From the NCBI RefSeq assembly GCF_034314165.1, contig NZ_JAVIWK010000001.1:4789001-4853000 (forward strand): a stretch of DNA of 64,000 nucleotides, read 5' to 3'. The notes beneath the pieces were generated by a model that was not told the DNA's origin, searched no databases, and saw only the letters and a program-made list of their open reading frames with translations. This DNA is from Pseudomonas sp. Bout1. GTDB taxonomy: Bacteria; Pseudomonadota; Gammaproteobacteria; Pseudomonadales; Pseudomonadaceae. The position numbers and the translations under genes are program-made. Of this stretch, positions 28,983 through 37,435 are shown in pieces (the stretch's first letter is position 1; every line of letters starts with the position of its first letter).

Positions 28983-30350
28983 GTGATCCAGACCCTGAAC
29001 CATCTTCCACACCCCCATGAAGATGCGGCAGCACTCGCCGCGCATTTCACCGACCTGGCGCCGCCGCTCAACGCCCGGCAAGCCCAACTGGAGGCCTCGC
29101 GTTGCCTGTACTGCTACGACGCGCCGTGCGTCAACGCATGCCCCAGCGAGATCGATATCCCCTCGTTCATCCGCAATATCCACACCGAAAACGTCCAGGG
29201 CGCCGCGCAAAAGATCCTCTCGGCGAATATTCTCGGCGGCAGCTGCGCCCGGGTCTGCCCGACAGAAATCCTCTGCCAGCAAGCCTGCGTGCGCAACAAC
29301 GCCGAAGAATGCGCCCCGGTGCTGATCGGCCTGTTGCAGCGGTATGCGGTGGACAACGCGCATTTCAGCGAACACCCGTTCCAGCGCGCCGCGCCCACCG
29401 GCAAACGCATTGCGGTGGTCGGCGCCGGGCCTGCCGGGTTGTCGTGTGCCCATCGCAGCGCCCTGCATGGCCATGACGTGGTGATTTTCGAAGCCCGGGA
29501 AAAAGCCGGTGGCCTGAATGAATACGGGATCGCCAAGTACAAACTGGTGGATGACTTCGCGCAAAAGGAACTGGATTTCCTCCTGCAAATCGGCGGTATC
29601 GAAATCCGCCATGGCCAGCGCCTGGGCGACAACCTGACCCTGAGCGAACTGCACCAACAGTTCGACTCGGTGTTCCTCGGCCTGGGCCTGGCCGCCAGCA
29701 AACAGCTCGGCCTGCCTCACGAGGACGCCCCCGGCCTGCTCGCCGCCACCGACTATATACGCGAGTTGCGCCAGGCCGACGACCTCAGCCAACTGCCGCT
29801 GGCCGACCGCTGCATCGTTCTCGGCGCCGGCAATACGGCCATCGACATGGCCGTGCAAATGGCCCGCCTCGGTGCCCGCGACGTCAACCTGGTGTACCGC
29901 CGTGGCCTGACTGAAATGGGGGCTACCGGCCATGAGCAAGACATCGCCAAGGCCAACCAGGTGCGCCTGCTGACCTGGGCCCAGCCCGAAGAAGTACTGC
30001 TCGACGACCTGGGCCATGTGCGCGGCATGCGCTTTGCCCGCACCCGCATGGTCGATGGCCGCCTGCAAGCCACCGGCGAAACCTTTGAACTGGCCGCCGA
30101 CGCGATCTTCAAGGCCATCGGCCAAGGCTTCGACGACGAAGCGCTGCACGATCCGCTGGCGCACCAACTGCAACGCCAGGGCAACCGTATCTTCGTCAAC
30201 CAACAGCTGTGCACGAGCATTCCCGGCGTATATGCCGGCGGTGATTGCGTCAGCCTCGGCCAGGACCTCACCGTCCAGGCGGTGCAACACGGCAAACTGG
30301 CCGCTGAAGCCATGCACGCCCAACTCATGCTGAATGTGGAGGCTGCGTAA
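28983..30350 (+). CDS. preT: NAD-dependent dihydropyrimidine dehydrogenase subunit PreT
   Basis: PreT is the flavin/Fe-S subunit that takes electrons from NAD(P)H for reduction of uracil and thymine. The 455 residues have an N-terminal Fe-S domain (Cys41, 44, 49, 53 and Cys88, 92, 98, 102), the FAD site VVGAGPAGLSCA and the NAD site VLGAGNTAIDMA. I chose GTG 28983 (GAGG upstream, protein start IQTLNHLPHPHED); an ATG at 28872 lies in a REP element. It overlaps preA by one base (TAATG). Confidence 0.92.
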   Translation: MIQTLNHLPHPHEDAAALAAHFTDLAPPLNARQAQLEASRCLYCYDAPCVNACPSEIDIPSFIRNIHTENVQGAAQKILSANILGGSCARVCPTEILCQQACVRNNAEECAPVLIGLLQRYAVDNAHFSEHPFQRAAPTGKRIAVVGAGPAGLSCAHRSALHGHDVVIFEAREKAGGLNEYGIAKYKLVDDFAQKELDFLLQIGGIEIRHGQRLGDNLTLSELHQQFDSVFLGLGLAASKQLGLPHEDAPGLLAATDYIRELRQADDLSQLPLADRCIVLGAGNTAIDMAVQMARLGARDVNLVYRRGLTEMGATGHEQDIAKANQVRLLTWAQPEEVLLDDLGHVRGMRFARTRMVDGRLQATGETFELAADAIFKAIGQGFDDEALHDPLAHQLQRQGNRIFVNQQLCTSIPGVYAGGDCVSLGQDLTVQAVQHGKLAAEAMHAQLMLNVEAA

Positions 30351-31624
30351 TGGCCGATCTCTCGATTGTGTTCGCCGGTATCAAAGCCCCCAATCCGTTC
30401 TGGCTGGCCTCCGCGCCGCCCACCGACAAGGCCTACAACGTGGTGCGTGCCTTTGAAGCGGGCTGGGGCGGCGTGGTCTGGAAAACCCTTGGCGAAGACC
30501 CTGCCGCGGTCAACGTCTCGTCACGCTACTCGGCGCACTTTGGCGCCAACCGTGAAGTGCTCGGCATCAACAATATCGAGCTGATTACCGACCGCTCGCT
30601 GGAGATCAACCTGCGGGAAATCACCCAGGTGAAAAAGGACTGGCCCGACCGCGCGCTGATCGTGTCGCTGATGGTGCCGTGCGTTGAAGAGTCCTGGAAA
30701 CACATCCTGCCGCTGGTGCAAGCCACCGGCTGTGACGGCATCGAGCTGAACTTCGGCTGCCCCCACGGCATGCCGGAACGCGGCATGGGCGCGGCGGTGG
30801 GCCAGGTGCCGGAATACGTCGAACAGGTGACGCGCTGGTGCAAGACCTATTGCTCGCTGCCGGTGATCGTCAAGCTGACGCCGAACATCACCGACATTCG
30901 CGTGGCGGCCCGTGCGGCGTATCGCGGGGGCGCGGATGCGGTGTCGCTGATCAACACCATCAACTCCATCACCAGTGTCGACCTGGAGCGCATGGTCGCC
31001 CTGCCGATGGTCGGCACCCAGAGTACTCACGGGGGTTACTGCGGCTCGGCGGTGAAGCCGATTGCCCTGAACATGGTGGCGGAGATAGCCCGCGACCCAC
31101 AGACACAAGGCTTGCCGATCTGTGGGATTGGCGGAATTGGCAACTGGCGCGATGCGGCGGAGTTCGTGGCGCTGGGCTGCGGCGCGGTGCAAGTGTGCAC
31201 GGCGGCAATGCTGCATGGGTTTAGGATTGTCGAAGAGATGAAGGACGGGCTGTCGCGGTGGATGGACAGCCAGGGGTACAGCAGCCTGCAGGAGTTTTCC
31301 GGGCGGGCGGTGGGCAATACAACGGATTGGAAGTACCTGGACATCAACTATCAGGTAATCGCCAAAATTGACCAGGAGGCGTGTATTGGCTGTGGGCGTT
31401 GCCATATTGCTTGCGAGGATACATCGCACCAGGCGATCAGCAGTTTGAAATTGGCGGATGGGACGCACAAGTACGAGGTGATTGATGACGAGTGCGTGGG
31501 CTGCAACCTGTGCCAGATCACCTGCCCGGTGGCGGACTGTATCGAGATGGTGCCGGTGGATACCGGGAAGCCGTTTTTGAACTGGACGCAGGATCCGAGG
31601 AATCCCTACCGCGAGGCGGTATAA
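30350..31624 (+). CDS. preA: Dihydropyrimidine dehydrogenase subunit PreA
   Basis: PreA is the FMN subunit that reduces uracil/thymine. The 424 residues form a TIM-barrel dihydroorotate-dehydrogenase-like domain with the catalytic loop NFGCPHGMPERGMG, and a C-terminal pair of 4Fe-4S motifs (CIGCGRCHIAC and CVGCNLCQITC) that connect with PreT. It is coupled to preT and closes the operon; a long hairpin follows. Confidence 0.94.
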   Translation: MADLSIVFAGIKAPNPFWLASAPPTDKAYNVVRAFEAGWGGVVWKTLGEDPAAVNVSSRYSAHFGANREVLGINNIELITDRSLEINLREITQVKKDWPDRALIVSLMVPCVEESWKHILPLVQATGCDGIELNFGCPHGMPERGMGAAVGQVPEYVEQVTRWCKTYCSLPVIVKLTPNITDIRVAARAAYRGGADAVSLINTINSITSVDLERMVALPMVGTQSTHGGYCGSAVKPIALNMVAEIARDPQTQGLPICGIGGIGNWRDAAEFVALGCGAVQVCTAAMLHGFRIVEEMKDGLSRWMDSQGYSSLQEFSGRAVGNTTDWKYLDINYQVIAKIDQEACIGCGRCHIACEDTSHQAISSLKLADGTHKYEVIDDECVGCNLCQITCPVADCIEMVPVDTGKPFLNWTQDPRNPYREAV

Positions 31625-31637
31625 CACTCCCAACAAC

Positions 31638-31738
31638 CGTAGCAGCTGTCGAGCCTAGGCGAGGCTGCGTAGGGCGCGACTCAGTCTTGAATCGTGGCGC
31701 GCCCGACGCAGCCTCGCCTAGGCTCGACAGCTGCTACG
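31638..31738. repeat. Long near-perfect hairpin between convergent genes
   Basis: A 33-base arm (31638-31670, starting CGTAGCAGCTGTCGAGCC) is repeated exactly in inverse at 31706-31738. The 35-base loop itself pairs through GGGCGCG/CGCGCCC. It fills the space between preA and the convergent TetR gene. It is a different sequence class from the REPINs above. Confidence 0.85.
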
Positions 31739-31773
31739 CGCGCGGGTGGATAACTCGCGCTATGGGTAGGCGC

Positions 31774-32394
31774 TCAAGGCTCCAACCCAATCCCCCGCAA
31801 AATCACACTCGTCACCGTCTGTACCGCCCGCTCAAACTGCATGTCCGACAACGGCTGATGGTCATTCAGGATCTTCACCTGATGATCAAAGTCGGCATAG
31901 TGCTGGGTCGACGCCCAGATCATATACAGCAGGCTAGAAGGCTCTACCGGCAAAATCCGCTTGTCCTCCACCCACTGGCGAATCTTCGCTTCCTTCATCT
32001 TGGCCCAGTCATACAGGCTCACATCCAGCGCCTCCCCCAGGGTCGGCGCGCCGTGGATGATTTCGTTGGCCCAGACTTTCGAACCATACGGCCGGCTGCG
32101 CGAGTGCTGCATCTTGGCGCGGATGTAGCTGCTGAGGACGACGCGTGGGTCGTCGAACATCTCGAAGCACAAGGCGTCCTGCTTCCACACTTCCAGCAGG
32201 TCGAACAACACCGCGCTGTACAGCTCACTCTTGGTGCTGAAGTAGTAATGCAGGTTGGAACGCGGCAGTTGTACTTCTTCGGCGATGTCGGCCATGGCGG
32301 TGCTGCCGTAGCCCTTCTCGGCGAAGACCTTTTCGGCCGCCAGCAGAATCTTTTCGACGTTGACCCGACGAATACCGATCTTGTGATTGCCCAT
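31774..32394 (-). CDS. TetR-family regulator, RutR-like, of pyrimidine use
   Basis: The 206 residues have a TetR helix-turn-helix (about 15-60: KVFAEKGYGSTAMADIAEEV then SNLHYYFSTKSELYSAV) and an all-helical ligand domain ending QTVTSVILRGIGLEP, similar to RutR, the uracil/thymine-sensing regulator. Its position at the end of the pyrimidine operon suggests it controls these genes. ATG 32394 with GGGAG upstream; the frame continues upstream for 157 codons without plausible protein sequence. Confidence 0.88.
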   Translation of the reverse strand: MGNHKIGIRRVNVEKILLAAEKVFAEKGYGSTAMADIAEEVQLPRSNLHYYFSTKSELYSAVLFDLLEVWKQDALCFEMFDDPRVVLSSYIRAKMQHSRSRPYGSKVWANEIIHGAPTLGEALDVSLYDWAKMKEAKIRQWVEDKRILPVEPSSLLYMIWASTQHYADFDHQVKILNDHQPLSDMQFERAVQTVTSVILRGIGLEP

Positions 32395-32623
32395 AAGGGC
32401 TCCCTGACAACAACATAGCTTCAAGACTACCATCCGCTCTAAGTCGCGGCGACACGCCACGGTGAAACTTCGTACAAGAACCTTCCCCGTGGAAACCGGA
32501 TTGGTTAGCATCGCCATCCCCTCGAAGGATCGCCTCCATGACGATTCGACCGCGAGACGCGTGCGACGACCCGGTGCTTGCGGCGCCACTGAACGACTGA
32601 CTCTCACCTGAAGGTATTGAATA

Positions 32624-32989
32624 ATGTTGATCAAGAAGACCCTCACCACTGTCGCCCTGCTGGCCTCCCTGTTGGGCGCCTCGGCAGCCTTTGCCCACGC
32701 CCACCTGAAAAGCTCGCAGCCAGCCGCCGACAGCAGCGTCGCTGCGCCCAAGGACCTGCGCCTGTCATTCAGTGAAGGCGTTGAAGCAACCTTCACCAAG
32801 GTGTCCCTGAGCAAGGACGGCACCGAAGTGGCGATCAAGGGCCTGGAAACCCCGGACGCCGACAAAAAAGTATTGGTGGTGACACCGGCCGCGCCGTTGG
32901 CCGCCGGTACCTACAAAGTGGTGTGGAACGCCGTCTCGGTCGATACTCACAAGAGCAACGGTGAATACAGCTTCAAGGTCGGCCAATAA
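32624..32989 (+). CDS. copC: Periplasmic copper-binding protein CopC
   Basis: CopC binds Cu(II) in the periplasm with a His brace. The 121-residue protein has a signal peptide ending AAFA, so the mature protein begins HAHLKSSQPA with His at position one; SVDTHKSNGEY supplies the other Asp/His ligands. The Met-rich Cu(I) site of some CopC proteins is missing. It is followed three bases later by copD. Confidence 0.93.
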   Translation: MLIKKTLTTVALLASLLGASAAFAHAHLKSSQPAADSSVAAPKDLRLSFSEGVEATFTKVSLSKDGTEVAIKGLETPDADKKVLVVTPAAPLAAGTYKVVWNAVSVDTHKSNGEYSFKVGQ

Positions 32990-32992
32990 TCC

Positions 32993-33850
32993 ATGGCCAC
33001 CCTGCTGGTGCTGTGCCGCTTCCTGCATTTCATCGTGGTGTTGTTGATGTTCGGGGCCTGTGTGTTCAGGCCCTGGCTGCTGGGCACGGGACCACAACCG
33101 GTGCTGGACCGACAGCTGTCACGCATCACCCAGGGGTTGGCGTGGCTCGCGTTGGTGTCAGGGGTGGCGTGGTTGTTGTTGATCAGCGCGAGCATGGCCG
33201 GTGTCGGGCTGGGCGCGCTGGAGTGGTCGACGGTGCAGCTGGTGCTGGGTAAAACCTTTTTCGGCCAGGTCTGGACCTGGCACCTGACGCTGAACGTGCT
33301 GCTGGTGCTCGGCTTGATGACGCCGTGGAAGGTGGTGCGCCTGCCGCTCTGTGCATTGCTGCTGGCGACGCTGGCGCCGGTGGGCCATGGCGCCATGCTC
33401 AATGGCCTGGCCGGGCAATTGCTGATCCTCAATCAGGTGGTGCACCTGGTGTGCGTCGGTGCCTGGCTGGGCGGACTGCTCATGCTGGTGTTGATCCTCA
33501 GGCAATCGCCGCGCTACCCCTTGGAACCGATCCTTCAGCGCTTCAGTGGCATCGGGTATGGGCTGGTGACGGGGTTGCTGCTGACCGGTCTGATCAACGT
33601 GCGGGTGCTCACCGGGCAGTTCTGGCCAACGCCATTGTTCAGCGGTTTCGCCCTGATCCTGCTGATCAAGGTGCTACTGGTATTCGGCATGCTCGCGCTG
33701 GCGCTGCTGAACCGCCTGAGGATCTATAACTGTGAGCAGCGACTGCCAGCGTTGAAGGCCAGCGTGAGGCTGGAACTGTTACTAGGTGTTTCAGCGGTAG
33801 CCGCCGTTTCGTTGCTTGGCACCTTGCCGCCCATGGTTCTGAACGGCTGA
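32993..33850 (+). CDS. copD: Copper transport membrane protein CopD
   Basis: The 285-residue protein has about eight TM segments and is probably an inner-membrane partner of CopC that moves copper across the membrane. Conserved His/Glu-containing helices (FLHFIVVLLMFGAC, NQVVHLVCVGAWLGGLLML) match the family. It starts three bases after the copC stop and the pair form one operon. A REPIN follows. Confidence 0.9.
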   Translation: MATLLVLCRFLHFIVVLLMFGACVFRPWLLGTGPQPVLDRQLSRITQGLAWLALVSGVAWLLLISASMAGVGLGALEWSTVQLVLGKTFFGQVWTWHLTLNVLLVLGLMTPWKVVRLPLCALLLATLAPVGHGAMLNGLAGQLLILNQVVHLVCVGAWLGGLLMLVLILRQSPRYPLEPILQRFSGIGYGLVTGLLLTGLINVRVLTGQFWPTPLFSGFALILLIKVLLVFGMLALALLNRLRIYNCEQRLPALKASVRLELLLGVSAVAAVSLLGTLPPMVLNG

Positions 33851-33875
33851 AAAAAATAGCCCGGGCCCGCTCAAT

Positions 33876-33960
33876 GTGGGAGCTGGCTTGCCTTCGATAC
33901 AGGCAACTCGGTCTTTCAGGTACACCGAGGTGATGCCATCGCAGGCAAGCCGGCTCCTAC
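33876..33960. repeat. REPIN, class A
   Basis: Arms GTGGGAGCTGGCTTGCCT and GGCAAGCCGGCTCCTAC enclose the loop GGCAACTCGGTCTTTCAGG..., as in the copies at 25196 and 41337. It lies between copD and the porin promoter. Confidence 0.85.
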
Positions 33961-33983
33961 ATTTGATCGGTGGCGCGACCGAA

Positions 33984-34053
33984 GTCATCGTATAACTTTC
34001 GATTGACAACCCCCTAAAACCTCGCAAATATCGCCCCAATGTTGTACGACAAC
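33984..34053 (+). promoter_or_regulatory. Promoter and operator of the OprD-type porin gene
   Basis: TTGACA (34003-34008) and AAATAT (34026-34031) are 17 bases apart. The palindrome GTTGTACGACAAC (34041-34053) lies ten bases downstream of the -10, over the likely start point, as for a repressor. A weaker copy, GTCATCGTATAAC (33984-33996), lies upstream of the -35. The uronate dehydrogenase promoter has the same design. Confidence 0.6.
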
Positions 34054-34099
34054 GTATAACAAAAAATAAAAACAACAAAAAAGACAAGGGAGCGTCACT

Positions 34100-35368
34100 G
34101 TGAGCCAACACGTCCGTCATTTCTCCTGCACTGCCCGTTTCGCCGCCATCGGCTTGAGCAGCCTGGCCTTCACCCTCCCCATCACCGCCTCGGCAGAAGG
34201 CTTCCTTGAAGACGCCAAAGCCACGCTTAACCTGCGCAACGCCTACTTCAACCGTAACTTCACCAACTCCGCCCACCCACAAGCCAAGGCCGAAGAGTGG
34301 ACGCAAAGTTTTATCCTCGATGCCAGGTCCGGCTTTACCCAAGGCACCGTCGGTTTCGGGCTGGACGTGCTCGGCCTGTACTCGCAGAAACTCGACGGTG
34401 GCAAAGGCACTGCGGGCACTCAACTGCTGCCGACCGGTAGCGATGGCCGCCCCGTCGACAACTTCGGGCGTCTGGGTGTTGCGCTGAAAACCCGGCTGTC
34501 GAAGACCGAACTGAAAGTTGGCGAATGGATGCCGGTGCTGCCGATCCTGCGCTCGGATGACGGCCGCTCACTGCCGCAAACCTTCCGCGGCGGCCAGGTC
34601 ACCTCCAGCGAAATCGCCGGCCTTACCCTGTACGGCGGCCAGTTCCGCGGTAACAGCCCGCGTAACGACGCGAGCATGGACGACATGTTCCTCAACGGCA
34701 AAGCTGCGTTCACCTCCGACCGCTTCAACTTCGGTGGAGGTGAATACACCTTCAACGACAAGCGCACCCAGGTCGGCGTGTGGTACGCCGAACTCAGCGA
34801 CATCTACCAGCAACAGTACTTCAACCTCACCCACAGCCAGCCCGTGGGCGACTGGACCCTGGGCGCCAACCTCGGGTTCTTCACCGGCAAGGAAGACGGC
34901 AAGGCCCTGGCCGGCGACCTCGACAACAAAACCGCGTTCGCCTTGCTCTCGGCCAAATACAAAGGCAACAGCTTCTATGTTGGCCTGCAGAAACTCACCG
35001 GCGACAGTGCCTGGATGCGGGTCAACGGCACCAGCGGCGGCACCCTGGCCAACGACAGCTACAACGCCAGCTACGACAACGCCAAGGAAAAATCCTGGCA
35101 GGTGCGGCACGACTTCAACTTCGTAGTGCTGGGCATCCCCGGGCTGACCATGATGAACCGCTACATCAGCGGCGATAACGTGCACACCGGGGCGATCACC
35201 AACGGCAAGGAATGGGGCCGCGAGTCGGAACTGGCCTACACCGTGCAGAGCGGCGCGCTGAAGGACCTGAATCTGCGGTGGCGCAACGCGACGATGCGCC
35301 GGGACTTCAGCACCAATGAGTTTGATGAAAACCGGATATTCATCAGTTACCCGCTGTCGTTGTTGTAA
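34100..35368 (+). CDS. OprD-family outer membrane porin
   Basis: The 422-residue porin has a signal peptide (to about residue 32, ITASA) and the 18-strand beta barrel pattern of OprD proteins (LNLRNAYFNRNF, SFILDARSGFTQGTVGFGLD, VGVWYAELSDIYQQQYFNL, terminal FISYPLSLL). It probably admits the uronic acid handled by the next genes. The start GTG 34100 has GGGAG upstream. It shares a promoter/operator motif with the dehydrogenase gene. Confidence 0.93.
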   Translation: MSQHVRHFSCTARFAAIGLSSLAFTLPITASAEGFLEDAKATLNLRNAYFNRNFTNSAHPQAKAEEWTQSFILDARSGFTQGTVGFGLDVLGLYSQKLDGGKGTAGTQLLPTGSDGRPVDNFGRLGVALKTRLSKTELKVGEWMPVLPILRSDDGRSLPQTFRGGQVTSSEIAGLTLYGGQFRGNSPRNDASMDDMFLNGKAAFTSDRFNFGGGEYTFNDKRTQVGVWYAELSDIYQQQYFNLTHSQPVGDWTLGANLGFFTGKEDGKALAGDLDNKTAFALLSAKYKGNSFYVGLQKLTGDSAWMRVNGTSGGTLANDSYNASYDNAKEKSWQVRHDFNFVVLGIPGLTMMNRYISGDNVHTGAITNGKEWGRESELAYTVQSGALKDLNLRWRNATMRRDFSTNEFDENRIFISYPLSLL

Positions 35369-35373
35369 GACCT

Positions 35374-35505
35374 GTGGTGAGCGGGCTTGCCCCGCGCTGG
35401 GCAGCGAAGCGGCCCTAAAATCTGCCACCGGAATGCCCCTGAAAGAACTCGGTGATCTTGTTGGGGCTGCTGCGCACCCCAGCACGTGGCAAGCCCGCTC
35501 ACCAC
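35374..35505. repeat. Inverted repeat, class B (GTGGTGAGCGGGCTTGCC)
   Basis: An 18-base arm at 35374-35391 (GTGGTGAGCGGGCTTGCC) returns inverted at 35488-35505; inner parts pair imperfectly. It lies between the porin stop and the dehydrogenase promoter and could end the porin transcript. It differs from class A in the outer bases. Confidence 0.75.
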
Positions 35506-35583
35506 GGGTAAAGGCGCCGTCAACCACACGTTTGGCGTGAACGCCTAAGCGACTAAGGGCACCACTTTTAGACCAATAGCGCG

Positions 35584-35634
35584 TTGACAAGAGTAGGAAA
35601 CCCTAAGGATACTTCGATCTAGTCATACGACAAC
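35584..35634 (+). promoter_or_regulatory. Promoter and operator of the uronate dehydrogenase operon
   Basis: TTGACA (35584-35589) and GATACT (35608-35613) are 18 bases apart, and GTCATACGACAAC (35622-35634) sits eight bases after the -10. This matches the porin promoter in order and spacing; seven bases (TACGACAAC core) are identical and more follow (CTACAACAA vs GTATAACAA). Confidence 0.6.
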
Positions 35635-35656
35635 CTACAACAATAACGGGACCATC

Positions 35657-36478
35657 ATGACCACCAACACCGCTCCTACCCCGTTCAACCGCCTGCTGCT
35701 CACCGGCGCCGCCGGAGGCCTGGGCAACGTCCTGCGCGAACGCCTGCGCCCCTACGCCAACGTGCTGCGCCTGTCGGATATCGCCAACATGGCCCCGGCT
35801 GCCGACGAAGGCGAAGAAGTAGTGCCGTGCGATCTTTCCGACAAACAGGCAGTGCACCAACTGGTGGAAGGCGTCGACGCCATCCTGCATTTCGGCGGCG
35901 TATCGGTGGAGCGCTCGTTCGAAGAAGTACTCGGCGCAAACATCTGCGGCATCTTCCACATCTATGAGGCCGCTCGTCGCCACGGGGTCAAACGCGTCAT
36001 CTTCGCCAGCTCCAACCACGTGATCGGTTTCTACAAGCAGGACGAAGCCCTCGATGCCCACTCCCCGCGCCGTCCGGACAGTTACTACGGCCTGTCCAAA
36101 TCCTACGGCGAGGACATGGCCAGTTTCTACTTCGACCGCTACGGCATCGAGACCGTCAGCATCCGCATCGGCTCCTCGTTCGCGGAACCACAGAACCGTC
36201 GGATGATGCACACCTGGCTGAGTTTCGACGACCTCACCCAATTGCTCGAACGTGCGCTGTACACACCGAACGTCGGCCACACCGTGGTCTATGGCATGTC
36301 GGATAACCTCGATGTGTGGTGGGACAACCGCTTCGCCGCGCACCTGGGCTTCACCCCGCGTGACAGCTCCGAAGTCTTCCGCAAACAGGTGGAAGCCCAA
36401 CCCATGCCCGCCACCGACGACCCGGCGCGGGTGTACCAGGGCGGCGCGTTTTGTGCGGCCGGCCCGTTCGGGGACTGA
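35657..36478 (+). CDS. udh: Uronate dehydrogenase (NAD+)
   Basis: The enzyme oxidises D-glucuronate/D-galacturonate to the aldaro-lactone in the cytosol. The 273-residue short-chain/NDR protein has the nucleotide motif LLTGAAGGLG (residues 14-23), IFASSNHVIG with the active-site Ser, and YYGLSK with Tyr and Lys. It is first in an operon with the lactonase and the TRAP transporter, which gives the uptake and first two steps of uronic acid oxidation. Confidence 0.9.
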   Translation: MTTNTAPTPFNRLLLTGAAGGLGNVLRERLRPYANVLRLSDIANMAPAADEGEEVVPCDLSDKQAVHQLVEGVDAILHFGGVSVERSFEEVLGANICGIFHIYEAARRHGVKRVIFASSNHVIGFYKQDEALDAHSPRRPDSYYGLSKSYGEDMASFYFDRYGIETVSIRIGSSFAEPQNRRMMHTWLSFDDLTQLLERALYTPNVGHTVVYGMSDNLDVWWDNRFAAHLGFTPRDSSEVFRKQVEAQPMPATDDPARVYQGGAFCAAGPFGD

Positions 36479-36502
36479 CCACATACCAACCCAAGGGAAT
36501 GA

Positions 36503-37384
36503 GTGGCCATGCAAGCAGAACTGATTGTCGACGCCCGCAACGCAGTGGGTGAATGCCCGGTGTGGGTGCCCGAGGAAAATACCCTGTACTGGGTGGACAT
36601 TCCCACTGGCGAACTGCAACGCTGGAGCGCCAGCAGCGGTGAGGCCCAGGCCTGGAAAGCCCCACAGATGCTCGCCTGCATCGCCCGCACCAGCGCGGGC
36701 AATTGGGTCGCGGGCATGGAAACCGGCTTTTTCCAGCTCACGCCCCACAACGACGGCAGCCTCGACACCACGCCCCTGGCCAGCGTCGAGCACGCCCGCC
36801 CGGACATGCGCCTGAACGATGGCCGTTGCGATCGCCAGGGCCGGTTCTGGGCCGGCAGCATGGTGCTGAATATGGGCGCGAATGCCGCCGACGGCGCACT
36901 GTACCGCGTTGAGACCGGCCAACCGGTCCACACCGCGCTCAACGGTTTCATCACCCCCAATGGCCTGGCTTTCAGCCCCGACGGGCGCACGATGTACCTC
37001 TCGGATTCACACCCGCTGATCCAGCAGATCTGGGCGTTCGACTACGACATCGACAGCGGCACGCCGTCCAACCGCCGGCTGTTTGTGGACATGCACAAGT
37101 TCCTCGGCCGCCCCGACGGTGCCGCCGTGGACGCCGAAGGTTGCTACTGGATCTGCGCCAACGATGCCGGGCTGGTCCACCGCTTTACCCCCGACGGCCG
37201 CCTCGACCGTTCACTGAGCGTACCGGTAAAAAAACCCAGCATGTGCGCCTTCGGTGGCAGCCGCCTGGACACCTTGTTCGTCACCTCGATCCGCGACGAC
37301 CACAGCCCGCAGTCCCTGGCCGGCGGCGTCTTCGCCCTCAACCCTGGCGTACAGGGAATGCCGGAACCCACCTTCATCCTCTAG
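36503..37384 (+). CDS. SMP-30/gluconolactonase-family lactonase
   Basis: The 293-residue six-bladed beta-propeller has the metal ligands of the SMP-30 family: GECPVW (Glu), ITPNGLAFSPDG (Asn) and YLSDS (Asp). It most likely opens the aldaro-lactone made by the dehydrogenase. Start is GTG 36503 or ATG 36509 two codons on; AAGGGA lies upstream of both. Confidence 0.88.
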   Translation: MAMQAELIVDARNAVGECPVWVPEENTLYWVDIPTGELQRWSASSGEAQAWKAPQMLACIARTSAGNWVAGMETGFFQLTPHNDGSLDTTPLASVEHARPDMRLNDGRCDRQGRFWAGSMVLNMGANAADGALYRVETGQPVHTALNGFITPNGLAFSPDGRTMYLSDSHPLIQQIWAFDYDIDSGTPSNRRLFVDMHKFLGRPDGAAVDAEGCYWICANDAGLVHRFTPDGRLDRSLSVPVKKPSMCAFGGSRLDTLFVTSIRDDHSPQSLAGGVFALNPGVQGMPEPTFIL

Positions 37385-37435
37385 CTGCATCGCTGTGCCT
37401 TGAACAAAACAATAACAAGACTGGAGAGACACCCC

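Noticed and set aside
31638..31738. Insertion sequence ends or an integron attachment site
   Set aside because: The element is only an inverted repeat without a transposase or integrase gene nearby; a REPIN-like or terminator element is the simpler reading.
32395..32865. A long N-terminal extension of the TetR regulator
   Set aside because: The extra 157 codons have no regulator features, run over the copC start region, and the ATG at 32394 has its own ribosome site.
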